A stretch of 64,000 nucleotides of DNA. Source: Nepenthes gracilis (lineage: Eukaryota > Streptophyta > Magnoliopsida > Caryophyllales > Nepenthaceae). Numbering within the stretch: position 1 is the stretch's first letter; every line of letters begins with the position of its first letter. Where the stretch lies: assembly GCA_033239525.1 (NCBI GenBank), contig BSYO01000024.1, positions 14,627,268-14,691,267 on the forward strand. Direction: 5' to 3'. A model generated the notes under the pieces. The model searched no databases. It saw only the letters and a list, made by a program, of their open reading frames with translations, and was not told the origin of the DNA. A program made the position numbers and the translations under genes. Positions 50,738 through 62,700 of the stretch are shown here, one piece after another.

Positions 50738-51652
50738 GGGTTGTTTGACTCTCTCAAAATCGTGTACATCTATTAATATTTGTACTCTCCTATTAAACTA
50801 GATCTAACCGTTGCACTTGAAACCTAATCCAAGTTCAATGGTTAGATGCACATCTGCATGCTACATATTTGTTTTAAATTGAATTTTGAAAAAATAAATA
50901 AATAAATTGTCTTTGCAAAGTTTAATTTGGGGGAGTTTGCTAAATTGGTTAGATAGATTCCTACGTTAGGTGATCTTGTTAACGGAATTTTGATGGGTCT
51001 TAATAGCGAAATAATCTTGACCAATAAATGTTGTTTTCTTAAATTTTTGGAGGAAAGACCTTAGTAATTTTCAACTATTTCGAGGATTTTTCAACATTAC
51101 GTAATACAATATGACAGAAAATATAATTATATTGAACTATTATTAAAATAAATAAAAAATTAAATTAAAAAATTAAAAAAAAATTGATTTTTTTTTTTTT
51201 TTTTGTAGTCACAAAAGTTATTCCTTTTGACTTTGCCTACAGTAGCTCATTTGAAAGCGGTTGGTCTGAATTATTAAAAATAATAATATCCACCCGAGTC
51301 CTGCAATACGACCTTTTTGATGCGATGGACTCGTCAGCCATCTCTGTGAAAGTTGGGAATCAAGCTTCAATAATTTAAAAAAGGTAATTGAGGAAATGAA
51401 AAGTAGAAATACTCATATTTATTAAAAAAACAACATAAAAAAATAACATATATATTTATTTCTAAATATATAGAATTGTGGCTATGAGATATTTCATCCA
51501 AAGGCCAGGGGCGCCCATTGTCCAACGCGATGAAGCATCCCCCATCCGCAGGACAATGGCCCTCAGCTGCACCCTTTTCATTTACAAATGGTGCTTTCGA
51601 CTTCCAGCTAAATTGCTCAAAGCAGCAGCTCTCTCTGGGCATTAATATGGGC
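50359..51652. other. Spacer between convergent SINAT and CBL genes
   Basis: It contains the 3' UTRs of both genes, which face each other. A perfect (AAT)n microsatellite occupies about 50702-50739. A long T run is at 51187-51204. No gene is seen. Confidence 0.6.
50702..50739. repeat. (AAT)n microsatellite
   Basis: About a dozen uninterrupted AAT units lie 350 bases downstream of the SINAT stop codon. It is a likely polymorphic marker. Confidence 0.95.
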
Positions 51653-54600
51653 TTACGAGCCCTTCATGGAACCTTCCCCTGCTACGCTTTGCGAACTTCT
51701 GCCTTCAGTGATCAGCACAAAGCTCGGAAATGCGAGTGTAATGTCCCTGATTCATAGAGAGTCACATGTAAGTATGTCAAACCATAATTGATATTGAATC
51801 TTTTAATATTATTTTCTTATATCTTGACAAAATCAAAACATGTTGTCTACTACCTAATACACCTGATACTTTTTAATAGATGGGCCAATATTTGGCACAT
51901 GTTTCAATTGGAAAAAAAAATGTTTTTAATATTTATCCATATCATCAAATATGGCTAATATTAGTATAGTCACAGTAGAAAACAATATAAATACTAATAT
52001 TTTTATTCATGGTTTGACCCATGATTTCCAAGTCAATTCATGTTAGGTGAAACAAAGAGACCTCCAAAAACTTACATGAGGTATGGGAGAGTCATGTTCT
52101 TCAGCAATGACGGATTTTTGGCAACGTATTCTTCCCACTCTTCCAGATCAATTTTCCCATCACCCTTTAAATCTGCCTCTTTGAACGTCTGGAAAAACGA
52201 AGGAAAAGAAAAATGACTATCATGGCTCATTCAGGATACTGTGAATATAATCTTCGATTGTTCACATATGACACGACCTCTTCACACCTTATTGACAATT
52301 GCATCAACAATGTCATTCGAAAGATGCAGATCAGATTCATGCAAAAGAGCCAGCACCATCTCCTTCAACTATAAATATAATTGTTTGCAGAATCAGTTTT
52401 CATGGAGACTAATATCAAAAGCAAGTTCACAAAATCATGCAAATGCATAAGGAAACTCACTTCTTCAAGCTCAATGTATCCGGTGCCCCTCAAATCATAC
52501 AACCGAAATGCATCTGTCATGGAATTCTACAATGTCAAGAACAAGATCATAGAATAAGGAGACATGGAAAGAAAGAATTTGTCTGTCCGCAAGATAAAGA
52601 TGTACTTTCTCACATGTGGTTTTCTCTGTATTGGGAGTTTTTGGGTGGAAGATACTGAGTGTGCGAATGAATTCTTCAAACTCAATGACACCATTCTTCT
52701 TGACATCAAAGAGATCAAACATCTGCAAATAGCGGCAGGACAGAGCAATATCAGAAACGATCTAGCTTATAATAAATACAGAACACCATGCAAGACGAAA
52801 AAAAAAAGAAAAGACCAGGGTTCTCAACTTTTAATCTTGCATAGTCCATAGTAACAACAAGGATATGATAGTTAATTCCTGATCGAAGAACATTACAGAG
52901 CAAATGCTAGGTCAAAAGTACCTATGACAAGTACAAGTGGCAATAATGAGAACACGATATGGGCACGACAAGAAATAAGAGAGTTTTAATTTGTGTAAAA
53001 TGGGTTTGTATCATCAACAGCCGACACATTTATAACATGAAACTACTTTGTCATGTTTTGTGTTGACACCTTAACCTGAAAATGAAACAATTTGAAATGA
53101 TTGACAAACATATGGTTTTGTATTATGGGTTATTTTAAATGCTTCTCGCACTACAATTGTGATTCATGTAATGGGTCATGTATTATAACCGTATCTTGTT
53201 GTATCATATTAACATGTTGGATAAGTCATATTATGTTATGTGAATTTCACCGGTTCATTAAACGAGTTATACATACGGTGTTGTGTTATTCGTTTATTTA
53301 TTGAGTTAGTTCATGTTTAATTTATTTACACGATTATTAATTGTATTGTGTTCACATTAGTGTATGCTTTATAGTGACCATATCTCGACATGACAAGTCA
53401 ACATGAATTAACATCCCTATTGACAAGCATAACTCCTGTGAAGATACCTGGAATCACTACTCTCCAGACTATATTCATATCTAAAAAACAGAAGAGATCA
53501 ATGCATGGAAACATGTCACTTCTGAAAGCACATAACAGGATAATTTGGCACCCACCTAAACCATTCAAACAGAAGAAAGCAGCTACGGTGTCTATTTAGA
53601 TATTACCAAAACAAATCAACTGACTTCAACATGCAACTTAAAAATCACATACTCTGTCCACAAATAGGCTTTGTTTGTGGATGTTCCTGAATAGTGCAAG
53701 CTGTAGTTCTTCCTGTTCATCAAGATTATTAACGAATTTTTTTAAAAAAAGAACTAGCATTCATTTAACAAGCAGAAAAGAAACAGCTGTGATTAGCATG
53801 GATATGCCTTCCGTATGAAGCCATCTTTGACAACAGAATTGCTGAGTTTCTTGTAAAGTTCGAATAGGGACTCCACTTCATCCACGGTAACTGCAACATA
53901 AAATGAAAAGAAAGTTATGTAACATAAAAGAAAAGGAGCAACCCAGCTTGCAATCAACTGATATCACAGATCATAGGGAAGCAGAAGATGAAACTAAAGC
54001 TGCATGGAGACAAGTGTTGGGACAATGGCCTCCTATCGGCAATCCAGGAACACACACACCACAAAGGAATAAGGAAGAAGAGGAGTGTACCAAAATTTTA
54101 CGTAGAAAACCCTTCTAAAAGAAGGAAAAAATCATGGGACACTTAGTCCACAAATAAATTTTACTACATGGAGTCAATTACAAAAACCACACAGCTACAC
54201 AAGCTCTTGAGGCGAAAGTTGAAGAACAGAGCACGAGCACACAAAGAAATTCACTCTTTGTTTTCACTCACTACTCTTCTCTTTTTGCACACTCTTGCAC
54301 ACTTAGAAACTTACACACACAGCCGTTTATAATGCAGCCTACAAAATACATTGATTTGCAATCACCTTCAACGGTATTGCATATATAGCAAAAACTGTCG
54401 CCATTAACAATGTATAAAACGGCTCTATAATGACTCTACAAATCATCGTGCTCTACAAAGGCGGCGCCACTCTGCGGAGGTCACGCATACTCAGTCAATC
54501 TTCTGAGCTGTCACCCATGGGCCATAATACTTTCCCTTGTGGATAGTCAATCATCCATTGACAGACTTTTCTCACAGCCGTTTACCTGAAGTCATTCCTG

Positions 54601-55250
54601 CACAAGTGCCAAATCTACACCATGCCTTCATCAGAGTCCTCGAGCCTTCAGCTGTTCAGAGTCCTTGGATGCTCAGCTCACAAGTTCATGGACCATATCC
54701 ATGCAAAGTCTTCATCCTCAATCTAAGTCCTCGGACCAAAAATACCTCCACACGGGAGTGACCCCAACAACAAGTTCACTTGAGGTCTTTACGTAAATAA
54801 GAAAACTTATTTTTTGGTGGTGAAGTAGAAGGGAACACCATTTTTAAGTATTAAATGGTGCAACTTTCTTCTTCTTTCGAAGATACCAAGAAATTTGAGT
54901 ACTCTTGCCCTATTTGTTGGAAAGCATATATGGGTTGAGTTAATAAAGGTCCCACGCAGAATAAATAGGAGAATAAATATAAATATGTATTAACCCATAA
55001 TCTAATAGCCCAGACTTCTGAGTCTAGGTTGTGTCCAACTTGCAAAGATAAACCGACCTACTTTTGTTTTAATTTAATAATATAGAAGTCTAGTATATTT
55101 ACTCATATATAAGAAAGCATGGGTAAGATATGTGTATGGCATCTATCGAATAGAATTTTGTTGAAACTCACACGGTGTTTTGGCAGCTAAAGCAGCAAAT
55201 TGCTCCAAGTCAGGTGATTCTGTAGCGTCCTTCGACGGCTTGCACCCCAT
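51653..55250 (-). CDS. CBL: Calcineurin B-like calcium sensor, CBL4/CBL8-type (223 aa)
   Basis: Eight minus-strand exons in order: 55250-55172, 53890-53808, 53712-53653, 52722-52614, 52513-52461, 52368-52288, 52188-52076, 51746-51653. Phases all match and give 223 residues. Intron 2 is GC-AG (AAG/GCATAT); the others are GT-AG. The start MGCKPSK is an N-myristoylation site at Gly2 with a possible palmitoylated Cys3, so membrane attachment is likely. Four EF-hands are visible: a 14-residue-type first loop ([14 protein letters not shown]), [24 protein letters not shown] and [12 protein letters not shown]. The FPSF motif, phosphorylated by CIPK kinases in this family, is near the end. CBLs bind and recruit CIPKs on calcium signals (the SOS3 role in salt tolerance is family knowledge). 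After FPSFVL the tail reads [10 protein letters not shown] and on to MKGS, unlike the usual short acidic end. Confidence 0.95.
54015..54769 (-). mobile_element. Solo LTR (755 bp) in CBL intron 1, TSD ACAAG
   Basis: It starts TGTTGGGACAATGG and ends GACCCCAACA, with 7-bp inverted ends (TGTTGGG/CCCAACA) and a perfect 5-bp duplication ACAAG (54010-54014 and 54770-54774). Read on the minus strand it has a TATA box (GCTATATATGC, near 54385) and then copia-like R-U5 words (CCATGATTTTTTCC, TTTCTACGTAAA), so its own direction is the same as that of the CBL gene. It makes up more than half of the 1,281-bp intron. Confidence 0.9.
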
Positions 55251-56182
55251 TTGAAATCTTGCAATGTACTCAATACCGTGCGCTGACGAACATATATAAC
55301 AATCTATCCTTCTCAGCAGTTGAAACCTGCGATCCAACGCCCCAAAGGAAAAGAAGCCAGAGATGAATCTTCAATAGCAAAGGATTTCTGCTATTGCTGC
55401 AATATAAAGAAACAAATCAGACGTTTCGGTTAAATTTTGAACCAAACTGTGAAAAATGATTACTTCAAAATCAGAACTCAAATCGGGACTGACCCTGAAA
55501 GCTCTTTCCTCTTCGAATATGAAAATGGGAGAGCGGCTTACGATTGTTTTTCTTCCAATCGGCGGATGGTGTTTGTATCTTCTTCCCTATGTGCGCATGA
55601 GTTGTGGGATGGCGGCAGCGATATCTCGAAAAGACAACCAGTTTCAGTGTCTTGACCCGAAAAATTATATAGTATTTTGATTAACTATTTAAAAAAAAAG
55701 AGCATTATATATGTTTTTTAATAATTAATTAAATTTTAGAATTTTAAAAATGTATATTTAAATTTGGTTTGTGTTAAAAAAATATTTAAATATCTTTTAT
55801 TAATAAATATTAACATAAATAATATAAAAAGGTTTGATATATTAATATTATCTCAACATACCCTTCAGAAGCGGGCTCACGAGCGTCACCTGAAATGTGG
55901 GAAAACCCCGTGAAGACGGCGAGAAGGTAAATTTTTGGTGTTGGAATAAATAATAAAAAAATTATTAAAATTAAAATAAATTATTAAAATATAAAATAAC
56001 TCTTAATTTTTTTTTATTATTCAATCTCATACTTTAAAATTATAATAAATTTTTATTTATAGAATGATGATAACTTATCTCACTCACTGTAGACAGTAGA
56101 TGTAAAAGGTCCCTAAGTAAAACCATGAAAATTGTTAATTTAATCTTACCAACAGATTCAAGCATGGAAAGTAATAAGAAGT
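55251..56182. other. CBL leader and promoter, then AT-rich spacer
   Basis: CBL is read leftward from 55250, so its leader and promoter lie here. CGCAG/GTTTCAAC (minus strand, near 55335) could be an acceptor of a 5'-UTR intron. There is no other ATG in frame before 55250. From 55680 the sequence is AT-rich with no gene. Confidence 0.45.
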
Positions 56183-57560
56183 GTTGCAGCCTCAGATCTT
56201 GGGTACTCATATGGATGAGGATCTAGCTGAGATCATGGATTGTTTGTGTATACTCAGGCAAGACCCGTGTAACACAAAGAGTGAAATGAAATGGAGAAAA
56301 AGAGTACGAGGACTAATATATATGGAGTTTTTACGTGAAAATTTTTTTCGTAAATGAGAAGGAAAAATTATAGAATTATAGATCGAGAATTGGCTTCACT
56401 ACAATGTGTTTGACAACAAGGAGATTACAGAGTGCGCTTAAGCATTTCTCTTTCTTCTCTTTCACTCTTTATAATGGTCAAGTGAGTGTAAATTTTAGGG
56501 ATCATTTATTTGGTAGATAATTAATATATTTATAGTGGTTGAGCTTCCATTTGAGAAGAGTCTACGTGGCATTGACATGTGCAAGAAAGCCTGCCACTAA
56601 TTCTGCAAATCCATTTTGCTGCGTCAGAAACGTTGCTTGCATGTGGACCTAGTGTGACGTCACTTCTGCAGGGTTATGTGTTCTGCTCGCCATCATTCTT
56701 CTGATAGCCTGACAAGGTTAGCCACAAAATCTCTGACATGTCGATTTTACAAACGGGGTGACGTTCGAGGCCCATCTTGAGTTCATGGACCTAAGTGGGC
56801 TTCAAGTCCATTACGCCACACTAGTTGGCTATGGTGCCCGGAACTCTTGGGTTTCTTGGGGTCTATTGGGTTTCTGTGGTATCAGGGTCTAACTCCAGAG
56901 AAATGGATCTTACAGATAGTTTATGAGTATCAGTACCCATCACTAACCCCCTATGTCAAAGGGTTTGGGTACCTTGCTCTCGGTATAATCCAGTGTCACG
57001 GGCAAGTCTTGTGCAAAGGTTCTCTCCATGGAGAATCCGCTCGCGCCTTTGCTTTGTGCAAATGTCTGTAGATACCACCATAAACAAGAGTCCTAGATGT
57101 GAAGATCAAAATGTTCGAGAACACCCTGAGACTTGTAGTCTGAGCAAAATATTCGGGGCATTTTGAGGTTAACGGCCTGGCTAGAAAGTCCGAGAAATTT
57201 TTGAAATTTAGGCACTGTTGGGCATTCCTAAGTCAAAGCTGTCTTAGCATATTTGTCCGAGATCCAAAAATGTCCTGGGCATTATGATACCAAAGGTTTC
57301 GATGAAAGTGCGTCCGAGGACTCTTTCTGAGTCTGAGAGCCTAGTGTGCACCTCCACTTGGGCCATTAAAGCACATTTAATGCATGTTCAATACGATTGA
57401 CATCATCTTGGAAACGTAAAGCCCATTATCTCTAATAGTGTACAGGGGATTGACACGTGGTGAGGATAATAATGGTGCACGCCTTTTGATTTTCTACTGT
57501 TTTCAAATATTACTTACCATCATTTTTATTTTTCACTATGCAACCTAAGGAGTTTTCTCT
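56183..57560. mobile_element. LTR-like repeat region, borders unresolved
   Basis: From 56183 (TGTTGCAGCC) to about 56800 the minus strand has LTR-like features: a TATA box (CTATAAATAT near 56530) and downstream words like those of copia U5 (ATAATTTTTCC, TTTTCACGTAAA). A 5-bp duplication matching the left flank AGAAG was not found. From 56840 to 57560 a second repeat-like stretch contains TGGTATCAGGGTC (56879-56891), resembling a primer-binding site on the plus strand. It may be the 5' part of the gypsy-type remnant that follows. Confidence 0.45.
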
Positions 57561-57631
57561 AGAACCCTTGACTGCGCTCTTCCAAACCTTATTCTTCTTT
57601 CCGTTTTCTTTGTGCTTCTCTTCGAGCTTTA

Positions 57632-58420
57632 ATGGCACCTGGAGTCAAAGATATCACCTCTTCTTTCTCTTTGGCTGGTCTGGACGCTATTCGCGTGAAG
57701 TACGATATTCCTAATTTGACGGCGATGGTGGTTCCTGAGCCCCACGAAAGGGCTTGCAGCCCGTCTAATGTTTTTATCACTGTCTACAAAGTCCACCTAA
57801 AAGGTAGGCTTCGTTTTTCTGTTCCACTGGAGTTGTATCACATTATAATGGAACTTGAAATTCCGTTTGCGATACTGCAACCCAATGCCATCACGTACCT
57901 TGTATTACTTTACGTTTTTGCACGTTGCCACGAGAAAATGCTTAAGGTGTCGATGGTTAAGGTGATGTTTCGCTTCACTTATAACATGGACTGGATCGTT
58001 ATGACCCCACGTCCTGAGCTTGCGGTTATGAGCAGAAAAAACCCAAATTTCACCATGAGATGAAAAAATAAATTCTTCTTTATTGAAGTTTGAGAGAATT
58101 AGACTCTCTCCACTATTTGGGGAAACGTGGCATGCAGGCATTGCTCGAATGCCTCCAAATATGAGAGAGAGGTTGCCAAGGAGGTCACAGGTTTGGTGAT
58201 GGCAACTTTGACACCTTCAAAGAAAATAAGATAAATATTTGGCTACGGCTCGAGAACTTGGCGAGGGCCAAGTGGGGGATTGTGTCCGGGGATCATGGCG
58301 CCCCCGTCACTCCTACTACTTCTACGAAGAAGTAAAAGAAGTTGAAGAAGAGGGAGAGAGCTTTGAGGATCGAGGAGTCAACTGAGGGTCCAAGGAAGAG
58401 TCGCCTTGCTGAAACTTCAA
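57632..58420 (+). pseudogene. Gypsy-type gag remnant ('putative gypsy type transposon' domain)
   Basis: The open frame at 57632-58063 starts MAPGVKDITSSFSLAGLDAI. It contains VPEPHERACSPSNVFITVYK and LRFSVPLELYHIIMEL, followed by LQPNAITYLVLLYVFARC. This order (acidic/proline patch, valine-rich strand, then L-x-PNAW/IxYL) is that of the plant gypsy-associated Transposase_28 domain. After the stop at 58061 the similarity continues (KNKFFF near 58065) with frame breaks. No protease or RT follows, so only a gag fragment is left. Confidence 0.6.
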
Positions 58421-59779
58421 ATTGTCCGGTGATCCATCGTTGAGTACTTCTTATCCAATGACGACGATGCTATTGTAGCCCCCTGCAGTCTTCGGTCGCT
58501 TTCCGCTAAACCCATCATTGGCCGCTTTTTATACTTTCGTTTTCCATTGAGCCCATCACCATTTGGTTGCTGGCCGACATAATTTGGCACAAAAAAAAAA
58601 ATTGACGCGAAAAGTGTTGTCGGTTGCCGGCAGTTGAAATTGGTTGATGCTGATTGCGGACGGTTCATAATCGATGCATTATCTATCTAACGGGCATTGA
58701 TTAAAACCGATTATATCGACAGTTGGTATCGGCAGTGGGAGCGACGCCGGCTGTTTGCTATTTCTGGCGCCAATAATAAAAAGGGAAAGCGGAGGAATTG
58801 AAACAGAAGGAAAAGATGAACAGGAAAAGGTGAATGAATAAAGAAAAGAAAAATAAAATACAAAAACAGAAAAGTAATTTGTTTTTTGTTAACGTAAAAC
58901 AAAATTGATATAATATATTAATTAATATATATATATATATATATATATTATGCTATATTATATATAAAAGTAATTATTTATTTATTTAATATCTATAATT
59001 TATTTATTTATATAATATAAAATTTAAATTTATCATTTTATCATAATTAAATATTATTATTTAGATTTATACAAATATTATTTATGATACTATACAAAAT
59101 AATTACAATTGATTATCTATGTAATGATGTGTCTGGTAGCCGCTAAAGTAACCCGACTAAATAGTTTTATAAATATTAAATTATAGAATAAGAAAATTGA
59201 TATAGTTATCCCATATATTAATTTATTTATTTTATAAATTTAAAATGTTATAATTTCTCAATCAGTAAATATTATGATAAGTGTAAAGGTATGCCAACTT
59301 CTACGTAATTGATTAGTTGAATAGAATAATTAATAAGTATTTATTATTTTAAATAGGATCCCGGATATCTAAAGGTAATAGACTTATTTAAATTTTAAAA
59401 TATTATTAATTATTTCTGTAAGTGATTGAAAATCACTATAATAGTTAATTTATGTGTTATAATTACACTCAAATATGGATTATAATAACATTATTTATAT
59501 TATATATTTCTCCTATTTTATTAATTCAAAACATTAATATTAAGTATGTTAATCTATTGCAGTATTTATTCCAATTTTGTTACATTCTTACACTTCTTAT
59601 ATTTTGATATTTAATGAAACTAATTTTTTTGATTGACTTGAGTAAGTTCAGTTTCATCTTGGTGTATTAGATCTTGATATTACATTGTAATCAAATCAAC
59701 CTACTGCTATTATTGGTTCAAACAGTGATGAGAAAAAAATCCTATTTTAGAGTATAAAAAAATTAAACAGAATAAATAT
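58421..59779. other. Repeat-like and AT-rich spacer
   Basis: 58421-58900 is unusually rich in CGG/CCG and TTG words for this window and may be a repeat of unknown type. 58900-59650 is almost pure A/T, with an (AT)n run at 58924-58948. No gene is seen. The left LTR expected for the next copia element was not recognised. Confidence 0.4.
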
Positions 59780-62700
59780 GATGTCTATTAGAATGAACAT
59801 GGTGAATAATATTAAGTCTACACTTTCTGAAACTGAAAATGTTAAAAATTTATTAAAAATTATTAAAAATTATTTTTAATTTACGGATAAGTCTCTTACT
59901 GGAATACTAATGACAAAATTTACCACCATGAAGTTTGATAATACTCAAAAAATATATGAGCACATTCTTGAGATGACTAATTTGGTTGTCAAACTCAAAA
60001 CCCTTGGTATGGATGTGAAAGAATCATTCATTATTCAGTTTATAATGAAATCTCTTATGTATGGGTATTTTTAAATTCATTATATTAAAGATAAATGGAA
60101 TGTTAATGAATTGAGAAGCATGTTGATTTAAGATGAGGCAAGGCTCAAATAATAAGAAATTTATTCAATTAATTTAATAGGTTATAGTGATAAAGGAAAG
60201 AAGAAAAAAAAGAGAGAGATCATTAAAGCTAGACTATTAAATTAATGAGTCCCATTTTGATATAGCGGCTCAGAAGAAGGGAAGCAATGCAAAATTTCAC
60301 TTTTATAAAAAGGTGGGACACTTTAAAAAAGATTGCTATAAAAGAAAGGCTTAATTCAAAAAGAAGTGTGAGCATTTGGCTTATATTTGTTTTGACTTAA
60401 ACATAATTGAAATACCTTTTAATACTTGGTGGTTCGATTTAGGTTCTAACTTTCATGTTTCTAAATCGATCTAGGAATTCGTTACAACCCAAATGCTAAA
60501 CTAAAATAAAAATTTCATTATCTTGAAAAATAGTGTCAAAGTTTTTGTTTCTAGTGTTGAAACTTTTGATTTATTTTTTAATACCAGAATGTATTTAAAT
60601 TTGCTAAAAATATTTTATGTATTTTTAATTTTTAGAAATATCATTTCTATTTTTAAATTTGATGTTCAATACTACTCTTTAAAATTTAAAAATAAAAGAG
60701 TAAGTATATATAAAAATAAAACCTTCTTCAGTTCAGGAATTCTTTCTGATAGTCTCTACAAAATAAATCTTGATTAAAATTTTGTTAAAACTTTCATGAC
60801 CTTACATCATAATGTTGGAATAAAACGTAAATATATAAATGAGAACTCTTCTTTCTTATGGTACAAAAGATTGTGTCATATATACGAAAATTGTATGAAA
60901 CGGTTGGTAAATAAAAGAATCTTGTCTAACCTTGATTTTTTCGATCTTAATGTATGTGTGGATTGTATTAAAAAAATAAACCAAATATACAAAGAAAGGT
61001 ATTACAAGAAATTCAGATCTTTTAGAGATTATTCATACAGATATCTGTGAACCTTTTGATTCTCCATCTTTATGAGAAAAAAATATTTTATTACATTTAT
61101 TGATGATTTTTCATATTATTATTATGTTTATTAATTACATGAAAAATCTAAGATTGTAAATATTTTGGATATATATATTACTAAGGTTGAAAGACAATTA
61201 AATAAAAGTATAAAAGTCATTCGATTTAATAGAGGTAGTAAATATTACGGTAGATATGATGTATCAAGACAATATCCTGATTCTTTTGCTAAGCTTTAGA
61301 AAAGTATGGCATATGTGCACAATATACTATACTAGGTACGCCACAATAAAATGGTATTATTAAATAGCGTAATCGTATATTAATCGATATGGTTAGAAGT
61401 ATGTTAAGTTATTCTTTTTTACCTAAAATTTTATGGATAAAAACTCTTAAGATTGCTACTTATATTCTTAACCAGATTCCTAATAAAATAGTTTCAAAAA
61501 TTCTTTTTAAGTTATAGATAGGAAAAAAATAGAGTATTCAACACCTATATATTTAGGAATGTCTAATAGAAATTAGAATGTATAATTTACAAGAAAAGAA
61601 ATTAGATTTTAGAACTGTTAGTGGATACTTTATTGGTTATCCAAAGAAAACTAAAAGGTTTAGATTTTACTATCCTAATCATAGTATGACAATAATAGAA
61701 ATCGGTAATACCAGATTCTTCGCGAATGGTGAAATCAGTGGGAGTGATATTTCACAAAATATAAAAATTAAAAAAATTAGGGTACAAGTCCCTATACCTA
61801 TAATTTCTAAAGAAATTATTGTTTAAACTGTTATTGAATAATAGATAAATAATTCTATCCTTCATAATTAGAATGTCATCATTGAACATAATGTAGAACA
61901 ATCACAAGAGACAATATTAAGACGATCTCATAGAGAAATGAGATATGTTATTTCAAATGATTATTTTATTTATCTACAAGAATTTGAGTGTGATATATGA
62001 TCCGATTTCTTTCCAACAAACTATAGAAAGAAGTAATTTTTCTAAATAGATTGATACCATGAAAGATGAATTAAAATCAATGACACATAATAAAATCTGA
62101 GTTCTTGTCGAATTGCCTGAGGATTGCAGAACAGTTGGCTGTAAATGGATATTTAAAATTAAACATGACTCTAAAGATAATATCGAATGATATAATGTTA
62201 GACTTGTTACTAAAGGTTATATTCAAAAGTGTTAGAATCATTTCTCTAATTGGCATATTCCGTGACCATATCTCCTATTGTATCAATGTCGGACTATGGG
62301 GTGTCAAGTTACAGTATCAATACATATCCGTTCTGTCCGTTTCGTCCTCCAGTCGCTCGAGCCTGTCTGAAACCTCCGCGCCCTCTGTGCGCCCGCTACC
62401 CGCTTTAGCTCAAAATCCAGAATGGTCGCCGCTCGCTACCCGCTCGAGCCCAAAATCTAGAATGGTCCTCACTCGCTGTACGCCGCCCCGAGCTCGAGCA
62501 CACGTAGGGTTTCTTTGAAAACCTTCCGTGTGCCCGCCGCTCTCTCAAGCTGCGCTCGAGCATCGATGCAACAGGCAAATTATTAAATGTGAATTTTGAG
62601 CCATCTATAAATACTTGGCTTATGTTTTTGGAACCCAAGGACTCTTGACAGATTATTTTGGTGCCCCATTTTGAGAAGAAAGTTGTTCATACCTCATTGA

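Noticed and set aside
55251..55337. In-frame N-terminal extension of CBL that would hide the myristoylation site
   Set aside because: The extension begins with TTG, not ATG; the first ATG is at 55250.
58924..58948. (AT)n run considered as a regulatory site
   Set aside because: Simple microsatellite in AT-rich DNA; no function can be argued.
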